Below are positions 31,809 to 40,649 of a stretch of 64,000 nucleotides of DNA, piece after piece; position 1 is the stretch's first letter, and each line of letters starts with the position of its first letter. The translations under genes and the position numbers were made by a program. Source of the stretch: Streptomyces virginiae (GTDB lineage: Bacteria; Actinomycetota; Actinomycetes; Streptomycetales; Streptomycetaceae); assembly GCF_000720455.1 (NCBI RefSeq), contig NZ_JOAK01000003.1:248001-312000 (forward strand). The letters run 5' to 3'. Under the pieces are notes generated by a model. That model had not been told where the DNA came from. It was given only the letters and a program-made list of their open reading frames with translations, and ran no database searches.

Positions 31809-33746
31809 TCAGTCCGCGGACCGGGTCCAGCCGACGGCCTCGACGAGGGCCGCGTCCTCGGGACGGTCCTCCGCGAACAGCAGCCGGGCCGGTTCCGCCA
31901 CGCGTACGACGTCCACGTAGACCCCGCGGCCGACGTAGCGGCCGGTGGCGGTGTGACGGAACCGCAGCCGTACCTCGCGGCCCGCCCAGGCGGCCGTGAG
32001 GGGGGCCTCCAGGCGGTGCCAGATGCGCCCGGACCAGCCGCCGACCGAACCCCGCGGCCACTCCTCGGGGGCGCCGCCGGTGGACCGCAGCGTGGTGAAC
32101 GCCAGCGGCGCCCAGTCCACGCCGTCCGCCGAGACCTCCAGGTGCAGGGCGCCTTCGCCGGGCACGGTGTCCCACCACACGGCGCAGCGCAGCCGGGCGG
32201 CGGCGGTGGCCGGGGTGAGCGGGGGCAGGGTGAGGGTGCCCGAGCCGCCGGGGGCGGTCCCGGAGAACCAGGCCGCGCCGCCGTGCCGCGTACGGACCGG
32301 GACGGCGCGGGCGAAGCGGTTGCCGACGGCGACCCGCGGAGCGCTGCCGGCCCGCCAGGTGCGTACGGGGTGGACGGAGTTGCCGAGCAGGATCAGGAAG
32401 GAGTCGGTGGAGGGGTCGAGGACGAGGGACGTGCCGGTGAAGCCGGTGTGGCCGGCCGAGTGCGGGGTGGCCATGGCGCCCATGTACCAGTGCTGGTAGA
32501 GCTCGAAGCCGAGGCCGTGGTCGTCGCCCGGGAAGGCCGTGTTGTAGTCGGTGAAGAGCAGCTCCACGGAGGCGGGGCGCAGGATGCGGCGGCCCGCGTA
32601 GGCTCCGCCGTCGAGGAGTGTGCGGGCCAGGACGGCCAGGTCCCAGGCGGTGCCGAAGACCCCGGCGTGGCCGGCGACCCCGCCGAGCGCGTACGCGTTC
32701 TCGTCGTGGACCTCGCCCCACACCAGGCCGCGGTCCAGGCCGGACCAGGGCGGTCGCTGCACCTCGGTGGCGGCGGTGACGCGGCGCCAGGAGAACGGCG
32801 GGTTGTAGCGGGTGCGGTGCATGCCGAGCGGAGCGGTGATCTCGTCGTGGAGCAGGACGTCCAGCGTGCGGCCGGTGATCCTCTCCAGGAGCAGTTGCAG
32901 CGCGATGAGGTTGAGATCGGAGTAGCGGTAGACCGACCCCGGGGTCTCCTGCGGCCTGACCGACCACAGCAGCCGCAGCCGCCCCTCACGCGTGGACTCC
33001 TGGTAGAAGGGCGCCCACGAGCGCAGCCCCGAGGTGTGCGTGAGCAGCTGACGGACCGTGATGATCTCCTTGCCGCCGCCGGTGAACTCCGGCAGGTAGC
33101 GGCGCACCTGGGCCTCCAGCTCCAGGCGTCCGCGCTCCATCTGCTGCACGGCGAGGATCGACGTGAACAGCTTGGTCAGTGAGGCCAGGTCGAAGACGGT
33201 GTCCTCGGCCATCGCGATCCGCTCGGCCGCGGGGAACTCCCGGACCCGGTCGGTCCGTCCGTCGTAGTCCGCGTAGCGGACGGCGTGGCCCATGGCCCGG
33301 TGCAGGGCGACGGTACGGCCCCGCCCGGCGAGGACCACCGCCCCCGCGTAGTAGGGGTGCTCGGGGGAGGGGCCCAGGAACCGCCGGGCCTCGTCCGCCA
33401 CCGCCTCCAGGTGCCTCTCCAGCAGCCCGGCCTGGCGCGCGGACCCGTACCGCAGGCGCAGCCCCTGCAGGGCGCGCCGCTCCGCCGGGTTGCCCGAGCC
33501 CGCCGCGCCCGCCGCCCCGGGCAGCGCGGCGTGCAGGACGAGCACCCCGCCGAGCGCCAGCAGCCGCGCCCCGAGCCGCCGCCGGCTCAGCCCGCCGCGT
33601 CCCTTCGCGGGCACGCCGGTCGCTGCCTGCGCTGCCTGCGCGGCCCGCGGGGCTTCCCCGCGCTCGTGCGGTTGCGCTCGGCCGGCGCCGCCCGTCCCTT
33701 CCGTGCCGACCTCCGCCACCACTTCGGCCCCCGTGTCCGCTGCCAT
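31809..33746 (-). CDS. Secreted beta-lactamase-type serine hydrolase with C-terminal beta-sandwich
   Basis: The 645-residue protein has a charged leader (1-55) followed by RRRLGARLLALGGVLVLHAALPGAAGA, a signal or membrane anchor with a twin Arg. The hydrolase domain (about 100-470) is of the class C beta-lactamase/DD-peptidase type: FDLASLTKLFTSI gives the SxxK motif, YRYSDLN the Tyr motif region, and GHTGFTGTS the third HTG motif. About 160 further residues (LRCAVWWDTVPGEGALHLEVSADGVDW..., VRLRFRHTATG) look like a secreted beta-sandwich that might bind substrate or cell wall. GAGGAGGG lies 7 bases before the ATG at 33746; longer in-frame upstream readings include a tandem repeat and were rejected. 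Confidence 0.85.
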   Translation of the reverse strand: MAADTGAEVVAEVGTEGTGGAGRAQPHERGEAPRAAQAAQAATGVPAKGRGGLSRRRLGARLLALGGVLVLHAALPGAAGAAGSGNPAERRALQGLRLRYGSARQAGLLERHLEAVADEARRFLGPSPEHPYYAGAVVLAGRGRTVALHRAMGHAVRYADYDGRTDRVREFPAAERIAMAEDTVFDLASLTKLFTSILAVQQMERGRLELEAQVRRYLPEFTGGGKEIITVRQLLTHTSGLRSWAPFYQESTREGRLRLLWSVRPQETPGSVYRYSDLNLIALQLLLERITGRTLDVLLHDEITAPLGMHRTRYNPPFSWRRVTAATEVQRPPWSGLDRGLVWGEVHDENAYALGGVAGHAGVFGTAWDLAVLARTLLDGGAYAGRRILRPASVELLFTDYNTAFPGDDHGLGFELYQHWYMGAMATPHSAGHTGFTGTSLVLDPSTDSFLILLGNSVHPVRTWRAGSAPRVAVGNRFARAVPVRTRHGGAAWFSGTAPGGSGTLTLPPLTPATAAARLRCAVWWDTVPGEGALHLEVSADGVDWAPLAFTTLRSTGGAPEEWPRGSVGGWSGRIWHRLEAPLTAAWAGREVRLRFRHTATGRYVGRGVYVDVVRVAEPARLLFAEDRPEDAALVEAVGWTRSAD

Positions 33747-33763
33747 GTCCGGCCCTCCTCGTC

Positions 33764-33791
33764 CGCAACCCGCAACCCGCAACCCGCAACC
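33764..33791. repeat. Short tandem repeat, CGCAACC x4
   Basis: Four perfect heptamers CGCAACC lie just upstream of the serine hydrolase start, followed by a partial fifth unit. It is probably a variable-number tract; the rest of 33747-34033 contains the operator at 33974-33990 and no gene. Confidence 0.8.
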
Positions 33792-33973
33792 CGCAGTGCC
33801 TTCCGGACGTGCGTCTCCCCGCGCCCGCACCGGCGGCGGCCGGCCCCCTGCGCCTGTCGGGCGCGCCGCAGGCGAACGGGCCCCGGGCCTCCCGGATCCG
33901 CCGAGCGTGCCGCAGGCTAGTGGGTATGTGCCCGCCCCTCGGGCACCCTCCCCACCGACCGGGCCGTAAAGAA

Positions 33974-33990
33974 TCTGACACTGCATCAGA
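33974..33990. promoter_or_regulatory. Operator A of a shared 17-bp motif (TCTGA-N7-TCAGA)
   Basis: TCTGACACTGCATCAGA is an inverted repeat 43 bases before the nitronate monooxygenase start. The same 17-bp frame occurs at 49341-49357 and 60780-60796, before other sterol/acyl-CoA type genes. Spacing and symmetry suit a TetR-family dimer. Confidence 0.7.
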
Positions 33991-34033
33991 AAATCTCTTC
34001 CCTCGCTCGCCGGGCTGCGGCATCCTGCCGCCC

Positions 34034-35149
34034 ATGGAGACGGAGCTGAGCAGGAAACTGGGAGTCGAGCACGCCATCTTCGGCTTCACTCCCTTCCCGG
34101 CGGTCGCCGCCGCGATCACCCGGGCGGGTGGTTTCGGCGTACTGGGCGCAGTCCGCTACACCGCCCCCGACGACCTGGGGCGCGACCTCGACTGGATGCA
34201 GGCGCACACCGACGGCAAGCCCTACGGCCTGGACGTCGTCATGCCCGCCAAGAAGGCCGTCGACGGCGTCAGCGAGGCCGACATCGAGGCGATGATCCCG
34301 GCCGGGCACCGCGCCTTCGTCCGCGACACCCTCGCCAAACACCACGTGCCCGAACTCGCCGAGGGCGAGGCCTCCGGCTGGCGCATCACCGGCTGGATGG
34401 AGCAGGTCGCCCGCAACCAGCTCGACGTCGCCTTCGACTACCCGATCAAACTCCTGGCGAACGCCCTCGGTTCCCCGCCCGCCGACGTCATCGCCCGCGC
34501 CCACGACCACGGCGTCCTCGTCGCCGCCCTCGCCGGCAGCGCCAAACACGCCCGACGCCACGCCGAGGCCGGCATCGACGTCGTCGTCGCCCAGGGCTAC
34601 GAGGCCGGCGGCCACACCGGCGACATCGCCACCATGGTCCTGGTCCCGGAGATCGCCGAAGCCGTCGCACCGCTCCCGGTCCTCGCCGCCGGCGGCATCG
34701 GCAGCGGCGAGCAGATCGCCGCCGGCCTCGCCCTCGGCGCACAGGGCGCCTGGCTCGGCTCGCTCTGGCTCACCACCACCGAGGCCGACCTCCACTCGCG
34801 CGCCCTCACCGAGAAGCTCCTCGCCGCCGGCTCCGGCGACACCGTCCGCTCCCGCGCCCTCACCGGCAAGCCCGCCCGTCAGCTGCGCACCGAGTGGACC
34901 GACGCCTGGGACGACCCGGAGGGCCCCGGTGCGCTCCCCATGCCGCTCCAGGGCCTCCTCGTCGCCGACGCCGTCTCCCGCATCCAGAAGTACGAGGTCC
35001 AGTCGCTGCTCGGTACGCCCGTCGGCCAGATCGTCGGCCGGATGAACAGCGAACGCAGCGTCCAGGCCGTCTTCGACGAGCTCACCAGCGGCTTCGAGAC
35101 GGCGATCGACCGCATCAACCGCATCGCCGGCCGAGTCCGAGAGGCGTGA
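34034..35149 (+). CDS. Nitronate monooxygenase family FMN enzyme
   Basis: The 371-residue protein is of the NMO/2-nitropropane dioxygenase type, a TIM-barrel FMN enzyme. Family features are the N-terminal LGVEHAIFGFTPFPAVAAAITRAGGFGVLGA, the GYEAGGHTGDIATMVLVPEI block with its catalytic-region His, and the phosphate-binding PVLAAGGIGSGEQIAAGLALGAQGAWLGS. In actinobacteria, members of this family occur in sterol and fatty acid catabolic clusters as flavin oxidoreductases, which fits the acyl-CoA synthetase gene 5 bases downstream and the shared operator upstream. The true substrate is not known. Confidence 0.87.
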   Translation: METELSRKLGVEHAIFGFTPFPAVAAAITRAGGFGVLGAVRYTAPDDLGRDLDWMQAHTDGKPYGLDVVMPAKKAVDGVSEADIEAMIPAGHRAFVRDTLAKHHVPELAEGEASGWRITGWMEQVARNQLDVAFDYPIKLLANALGSPPADVIARAHDHGVLVAALAGSAKHARRHAEAGIDVVVAQGYEAGGHTGDIATMVLVPEIAEAVAPLPVLAAGGIGSGEQIAAGLALGAQGAWLGSLWLTTTEADLHSRALTEKLLAAGSGDTVRSRALTGKPARQLRTEWTDAWDDPEGPGALPMPLQGLLVADAVSRIQKYEVQSLLGTPVGQIVGRMNSERSVQAVFDELTSGFETAIDRINRIAGRVREA

Positions 35150-35154
35150 CCGCC

Positions 35155-36738
35155 ATGACCGCCACCACGTCCACCGCACAGGCAGCCGGCCAGCAGCCCC
35201 CCAACGGCTTCTGGGCCCAGGCCGCCGCCGACCCCGGACGCACCGTCCTGACCGCCCCCGGCGGCGAGGAGTGGAGCGCCGGCCGGCTGCACGCCGACGT
35301 CAACCGGCTCGTCCACGGGCTGCGCGCCGCCGGGCTGGAGGAGGGCGACGTCTTCGCCGTCGTCCTTCCCAACGGCGTCGAGTTCCTGACCGCCTACCTC
35401 GCCGCCTCACAGGCCGGCTTCTACCTCGTCCCCGTCAACCACCACCTCGTGGGCCCCGAGATCGCCTGGATCGTCTCCGACTCCGGTGCCAAGGTCCTGA
35501 TCGCCCACGAGCGCTTCGCCGACGCCGCCACCGCCGCGGCCGACGAGGCCGCCCTGCCCGCGAGCCACCGCTACGCGGTCGGAGCGGTCCCGGGCTTCCG
35601 GGCGTACGGCGAACTCCTGGACGGGCAGCCCGCCACCCCCCCGGCGCAGCGCACCCTCGGCTGGGTCATGAACTACACCTCCGGCACCACCGGCCGCCCG
35701 CGCGGCATCCGCCGCCCCCTGCCCGGCAAGCTCCCGGAGGAGACCTACCTCGGCGGCTTCCTCGGCATCTTCGGGATCCGGCCCTTCGACGGCAACGTCC
35801 ACCTGGTCTGCTCACCGCTCTACCACACGGCCGTCCTGCAGTTCGCGGGCGCAGCCCTGCACATCGGGCACCCGCTCGTCCTCATGGACAAGTGGACCCC
35901 GCAGGAGATGCTGCGCCTGATCGACGGCCACGGCTGCACCCACACCCACATGGTGCCGACCCAGTTCCACCGGCTGCTCGCCCTGCCGCAGGAGACGAAG
36001 GACGCCTACGACGTCTCCTCGATGCGGCACGCCATCCACGGCGCCGCGCCCTGCCCCGACCACGTCAAGCGGGCGATGATCGACTGGTGGGGCGGCTGCG
36101 TGGAGGAGTACTACGCGGCGAGCGAGGGCGGCGGCGCCTTCGCGACCGCCGAGGACTGGCTCAAGAAACCGGGAACCGTCGGCAGGGCCTGGCCGATCAG
36201 CGAGCTGGCCGTATTCGACGACGACGGCAATCGGCTGCCCCCGGGCGAACTGGGCACCGTCTACATGAAGATGAACACCGGCGGCTTCAGCTACCACAAG
36301 GACGAGGGCAAGACGAAGAAGAACCGCATCGGGGACTTCTTCACCGTCGGCGACCTCGGACTGATGGACGAGGAGGGCTACCTCTTCCTCCGCGACCGCA
36401 AGATCGACATGATCATCTCCGGCGGGGTCAACATCTACCCCGCCGAGATCGAGTCGGCCCTGCTCACCCACCCGGCCGTCGCGGACGCCGCCGCCTTCGG
36501 CATCCCGCACGCCGACTGGGGCGAGGAGGTCAAGGCCGTCATCGAACCGGCGGAGGGCTTCGTGGCCGGCGACGCCCTGGCCGCGGAGATCCTGCACCAC
36601 TGCGAGCGGCAGCTCGCCGGGTACAAGCGGCCCAAGACCGTCGACTTCATCCAGGCGATGCCGCGCGACCCGAACGGCAAGCTCTACAAGCGGCGCCTGC
36701 GCGACCCGTACTGGGAGGGCCACGAGCGCGCGATGTGA
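35155..36738 (+). CDS. Acyl-CoA synthetase (FadD family)
   Basis: The 527-residue protein is an ANL-superfamily acid-CoA ligase. It has the P-loop YTSGTTGRPRGIRR (residues about 178-191), the YYAASEGGG motif, the hinge region GDLGLMDEEGYLFLRDRKIDMIISGGVNIYPAEIE and a C-terminal catalytic Lys in RDPNGKLYKRRL. The GGFSYHKDEGKTKKNR insertion before the hinge occurs in FadD4-like and bile-acid-type ligases. It activates a carboxylic acid with ATP and CoA in the cytoplasm. It is co-transcribed with the nitronate monooxygenase and so lies under operator A. GAGAGG favours the ATG over an overlapping GTG at 35146. Confidence 0.88.
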   Translation: MTATTSTAQAAGQQPPNGFWAQAAADPGRTVLTAPGGEEWSAGRLHADVNRLVHGLRAAGLEEGDVFAVVLPNGVEFLTAYLAASQAGFYLVPVNHHLVGPEIAWIVSDSGAKVLIAHERFADAATAAADEAALPASHRYAVGAVPGFRAYGELLDGQPATPPAQRTLGWVMNYTSGTTGRPRGIRRPLPGKLPEETYLGGFLGIFGIRPFDGNVHLVCSPLYHTAVLQFAGAALHIGHPLVLMDKWTPQEMLRLIDGHGCTHTHMVPTQFHRLLALPQETKDAYDVSSMRHAIHGAAPCPDHVKRAMIDWWGGCVEEYYAASEGGGAFATAEDWLKKPGTVGRAWPISELAVFDDDGNRLPPGELGTVYMKMNTGGFSYHKDEGKTKKNRIGDFFTVGDLGLMDEEGYLFLRDRKIDMIISGGVNIYPAEIESALLTHPAVADAAAFGIPHADWGEEVKAVIEPAEGFVAGDALAAEILHHCERQLAGYKRPKTVDFIQAMPRDPNGKLYKRRLRDPYWEGHERAM

Positions 36739-36853
36739 GCGTGGGCGCGGCGACGCCGGCCGTGCCGCGGAGATCCGTGAGAAATGCCACGTCAAGCGGG
36801 TGGAGGCGCGCCGTGCGACGCACCGGGGGGACACATCTGGCAAGTTGGAAGAT

Positions 36854-37981
36854 ATGGGTACGACGAAGCGCAGATCCCCCCTGACCGACTGGACCGTCCT
36901 GGTCCCCGTGGTGGCGCTGGTCGCGCTGGTCTTCAGCTGGGGGCGGGACCTACCCGGCTTCGCGGTGGTGCTCGTCGCCCTGTGCCTGGCCGGCGCGGTC
37001 CTGGCGGCCGTCCACCACGCGGAGGTCGTCGCCCACCGGGTGGGCGAACCCTTCGGGTCCCTCATCCTCGCCGTCGCGGTCACCGTCATCGAAGTGGCCC
37101 TCATCGTCACCCTGATGGCCGACGGCGGAGACAAGACCGCCTCCCTGGCCCGGGACACCGTCTTCGCCGCCGTCATGATCACCTGCAACGGCATCGTCGG
37201 CGTGTCCCTGCTCGTCGGCGCCCTGCGCAACCGGGTCGCCGTCTTCAACCCCGAGGGCTCCGGCGCCGCGCTGGCCACCGTCGCCACCCTCGCCACCCTC
37301 AGCCTGGTCCTGCCGACCTTCACCACGAGCAAGCCCGGCCCGGAATTCTCCACCGCGCAGCTGACCTTCGCCGCCGTCGCCTCGCTCGCCCTCTACGGGC
37401 TGTTCGTCGCCGTCCAGACGGTCCGCCACCGCAACTACTTCCTGCCCGTGGACACCGGCCGAGACGCCGGCCGAGACAACGGCCGGCAGGACGACCGGCA
37501 GGACGACCACGCGGAGCCGCCCACCGCCCGCGCCGCCCTGCTCAGCCTCGGCCTGCTGCTCGTCGCGCTCGTCGCGGTGGTCGGCGACGCCAAGGCCGTC
37601 TCCCCGACCATCGAGACGGCCGTGGCCAAGGCCGGCCTGCCCCAGGCGGTCGTCGGTGTGATCATCGCCCTGCTCGTGCTGCTGCCCGAGACCCTCGCCG
37701 CCGTCCGCGCCGCCCGCCGCGACCGCGTGCAGACCAGCCTCAACCTCGCCTACGGATCCGCCATCGCCAGCATCGGGCTGACCATTCCGGCGATCGCGCT
37801 GGCCTCGATCTGGCTCTCCGGCCCGCTCCTGCTCGGCCTCGGCGCGGTCCACATGGTGCTGCTCGCCCTGACCGTGGTGGTCAGCGCGCTCACCCTGGCG
37901 CCGGGCCGCGCCACGCTGCTCCAGGGCGGGGTGCACATCGTGGTCCTGGCCGCGTACCTCTTCCTGGCCGTCAGCCCGTGA
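36854..37981 (+). CDS. chaA: ChaA-type calcium/proton antiporter
   Basis: The 375-residue protein has about eleven hydrophobic segments in two inverted halves, split by a hydrophilic, Asp/Gly/Arg-rich loop (about 205-228). Each half has an acidic repeat motif of cation/Ca exchangers: FGSLILAVAVTVIEVALIV in the first and LLPETLAAVRAARRDRVQTSLNLAYGSAIASIGLTIPA in the second. This pattern is ChaA, which exports Ca2+, and often Na+ or K+, in exchange for protons. The ATG at 36854 was taken; it is preceded by GGAAGAT, and upstream in-frame codons lack similarity. The 115 bases before it show no obvious signal. Confidence 0.88.
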   Translation: MGTTKRRSPLTDWTVLVPVVALVALVFSWGRDLPGFAVVLVALCLAGAVLAAVHHAEVVAHRVGEPFGSLILAVAVTVIEVALIVTLMADGGDKTASLARDTVFAAVMITCNGIVGVSLLVGALRNRVAVFNPEGSGAALATVATLATLSLVLPTFTTSKPGPEFSTAQLTFAAVASLALYGLFVAVQTVRHRNYFLPVDTGRDAGRDNGRQDDRQDDHAEPPTARAALLSLGLLLVALVAVVGDAKAVSPTIETAVAKAGLPQAVVGVIIALLVLLPETLAAVRAARRDRVQTSLNLAYGSAIASIGLTIPAIALASIWLSGPLLLGLGAVHMVLLALTVVVSALTLAPGRATLLQGGVHIVVLAAYLFLAVSP

Positions 37982-37994
37982 GGGGCGGCCGGGG

Positions 37995-38023
37995 CCGGGG
38001 CCGGGAAGAGGCCGCGGCCCCGG
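37995..38023. terminator. Hairpin between convergent genes
   Basis: CCGGGGCC and GGCCCCGG pair over 8 bases with a 13-base loop, between the ends of the chaA and acylase genes. GC-rich and without T-run, so only a moderate call. Confidence 0.45.
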
Positions 38024-40492
38024 TCACCGCCGCTCGCGGACCAGCACCACCTTCAGCTGCGGCGAGGTGAGGACGTCCCGCTCGCAGAACCGCGCCCGGA
38101 CCCAGCGCTCCTGGGAGAACAGCCGGGTCTGGTCCGCGTGGTACGGCGACCCCGGGTTCGAGGACTGCCCGTACGTCAGCAGGGTGCGCGCCACCGGGCA
38201 GGAGCTGCCGTCCCAGCCGACCGCCTGGATGTGGCTGGACCCGTTCGAGACGTCCGGGTATCCGCCGGCCGGCGCGTCCCATCGCGCCTCGACCTTGTTC
38301 CAGACGCCGAGCGCCTCCGTACCGCCGCCGACCGGCAGCTTCCGGCCGTCCCGGACCACGAACTGGTGCTCGCCCAGCGGGGCGTCCAGCCCGATGCCGG
38401 CCGTCTTCAGCTCGGCCACGGTGTCCGCGAGCGCCCGTCCGATGCCGGGCACGGCCCGGTTGAGCGTACGCGGCGTGTGCACCGGGTCGGCGGCCGAGAA
38501 CGGCACCAGCCAGAGGTCCGCGGGCGGGGTCGACGCCGTCAGCCTGCGCCAGAACCGGTCGAAGAGCAGCGCGCCGCGGCTGGCGCCGTCCGTCGTACGG
38601 TCCCAGCGCGCCAGCACCGGGCAGGCGGCGGAGACGTCCACCACCGAGCCGTCGCTCGCCGTGGCCGTACCGCCGGGCAGGGCGGAGCAGGCCTTCGCCG
38701 CGTCCGCCGCCGCCAGGTCGCCGGCCGGCGCCCGGTTCGCGAACTGCTGCTCCTGCAGGTCGGCCACCGTCAGCCGGCCCTTCGCGGCCATCGCCGACAC
38801 GTCCTCGACCGCCCCGCGCGTCCGCATCGAGCGCGGGGCGGCGACATTGCCCCAGATCCGCTCGTAGCCGGTGATCGGCCGGTCGGCATTGGCCAGCCAG
38901 GCACTGTCGTTGGAGTTCTCGGCGTACGGGGCGTCGCGCAGCGTCGGCGCCTTCCCCGGGCCGAACACGCCCGGCTGCACCGCGTCGGCGTCCGAGCCGA
39001 GCGCGCAGTCGCCGCGCGCACCGTCCAGCACCGCCAGCCCCGAGGCCGGGTACGTGGCCCTGCCCAGCGGGGTGGAGCAGCGGGCGGCGAGGTCGTCGGT
39101 GATCCGGGGGAGCACCTGCGTCTGGGTGAAGAGCGTGCCGCCCGCCGAGTCGGCGGCCACCGTGTTGACCCAGGGCAGGCCCTGGGTGCGTGCCAGGGCG
39201 TCCTGGATCCCGGCGACCGAGCGGGCCCTGCCCAGGGCGAGGGCGGTGTCGGAGCCGCGCAGGTTCGACGCGTTGGGGTCGTTCAGCGCGTACGCCGACC
39301 GGCTGGTCCAGGGCAGCGGCAGGGCGGCGCCGAGGTTCGTCACCACCGGGCCGTAGCGGGTCCACCACTGGGTGCGGGTGACCGGATCGCCGCCCGTCAC
39401 GGGTACGGTGACGGTCCGCCGGGTCATCTTCTGCGGCACCCCGTCCACCAGGTAGGCGGTCGGATCCGCGGGGTCGAGGGTGAGTTCGTGCAGGTTGACC
39501 GGGGTGCCGGTCGCCACCGTGTGGCTCCAGGCCACTTTCTCGTTGAAGCCGATGCCGACCGCGGGCATGCCCAGCAGCGAGCCGCCGGAGACGTTCAGCT
39601 CGCCGGGGATGGTCTGCTGCGACTGCCAGAAGCGGCGCCCGCCCTGCCACGGATAGTGCGGGTTGCCGAGCAGCAGACCGCGGCCGTTCGCCGTCGTGGA
39701 CCCCGAGAAGGCCACCGCGTTGGAGCCCATGTCGTACCGGCTCGTGTCGAAGAACGCCCGCGCGGCCGCCGCCGCGGCGGCCGGATCCGCCTCCTGCCGG
39801 GCGGCCGTACGGGCTCCGCCGGCCGGGGGCGGGGCCGGTGCCGGCGGCTGGGCGGCCGTGATCCCGTCGATGGTGCGTCCCTCACCGCCGAGGACCGCGA
39901 TCGCGAAGCCGCGGGCGGCCACGTCGGCGGTGGTGACCGGGCGGAGCCAGCCCGCACCCCTGCAGGCCGGGTCGGTGACCTCGTTCTGGGCGAGCCAGGC
40001 GTTGTAGCCGGCGGCCCAGCCCCGCATCAGCTCCTTGAGGTCCTTGCTCGGGCCGGCCGGGGCCGGCGTCTTCAGCAGCTTCTCCACGGTGCCCGACTCG
40101 CGGACGCCCTTGAAGTACAGGTCGCTGGAGAGGTTCCGGGTGACGGAGGAGAGCGATCCGTCGGTCGGGGCGTCCTGCCCGAACCAGCGCGAGCGCTCGC
40201 CCGAGACCGTCACGAACCCGTCCGCGAGGACGCAGACCTGGTCCGCCGCCTGCGCCCAGCCCGTACCGAAGCCGATCTGCGCGTAGTCGCGGCCGAGGAT
40301 GTGCGGGATGCCGTTCTCGGTGTAGCGGATGACGGCGGACAGACCGCCGCCGGCCGGTATCCGCTCGTCGGGCGCCGCCTGGGCCGGGGCCCGGGCCTGG
40401 GCGTGGGCCGGTGGGACCACGGCCGTCGCGGCGAGCAGGGCAGCCCCGGCGAGGGCGGCGCGACGGAGCGTCGAACGCGTACTGCGGTGCAA
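38024..40492 (-). CDS. Secreted penicillin acylase family (aculeacin/AHL acylase-like) enzyme
   Basis: The 822-residue precursor has a signal peptide (RRAALAGAALLAATAVVPPAHAQA) and the Ntn-hydrolase layout of penicillin acylases. An alpha part with IRYTENGIPHILGRDYAQIGFGTGWAQAADQ is followed by a linker near residue 235 and the beta part beginning at MGSNAVAFSG, where the Ser after Gly would be the autocatalytic nucleophile. HTVATGTPVNLHEL and YRER-like late motifs also fit. The closest types deacylate aculeacin, long-chain acyl-homoserine lactones or related lipids, so the enzyme may degrade acylated signals or antibiotics outside the cell. GGGAGGT directly precedes the TTG at 40492, which I took as start; the frame continues a few codons upstream. 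Confidence 0.87.
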   Translation of the reverse strand: MHRSTRSTLRRAALAGAALLAATAVVPPAHAQARAPAQAAPDERIPAGGGLSAVIRYTENGIPHILGRDYAQIGFGTGWAQAADQVCVLADGFVTVSGERSRWFGQDAPTDGSLSSVTRNLSSDLYFKGVRESGTVEKLLKTPAPAGPSKDLKELMRGWAAGYNAWLAQNEVTDPACRGAGWLRPVTTADVAARGFAIAVLGGEGRTIDGITAAQPPAPAPPPAGGARTAARQEADPAAAAAAARAFFDTSRYDMGSNAVAFSGSTTANGRGLLLGNPHYPWQGGRRFWQSQQTIPGELNVSGGSLLGMPAVGIGFNEKVAWSHTVATGTPVNLHELTLDPADPTAYLVDGVPQKMTRRTVTVPVTGGDPVTRTQWWTRYGPVVTNLGAALPLPWTSRSAYALNDPNASNLRGSDTALALGRARSVAGIQDALARTQGLPWVNTVAADSAGGTLFTQTQVLPRITDDLAARCSTPLGRATYPASGLAVLDGARGDCALGSDADAVQPGVFGPGKAPTLRDAPYAENSNDSAWLANADRPITGYERIWGNVAAPRSMRTRGAVEDVSAMAAKGRLTVADLQEQQFANRAPAGDLAAADAAKACSALPGGTATASDGSVVDVSAACPVLARWDRTTDGASRGALLFDRFWRRLTASTPPADLWLVPFSAADPVHTPRTLNRAVPGIGRALADTVAELKTAGIGLDAPLGEHQFVVRDGRKLPVGGGTEALGVWNKVEARWDAPAGGYPDVSNGSSHIQAVGWDGSSCPVARTLLTYGQSSNPGSPYHADQTRLFSQERWVRARFCERDVLTSPQLKVVLVRERR

Positions 40493-40649
40493 CGTACCTC
40501 CCAAGTGGCCTGCGAACGGCCGTGGTCACCCGATGGAATGGCGGTGCGTGGCGTGCCCCCACACTCATTCAGGTGCACTGACGACCTGTCAACATCCCGC
40601 TTGGTATCCGGTCATTGACCCCGCGCCGCCCGGCGGCGAGGATCACGCC

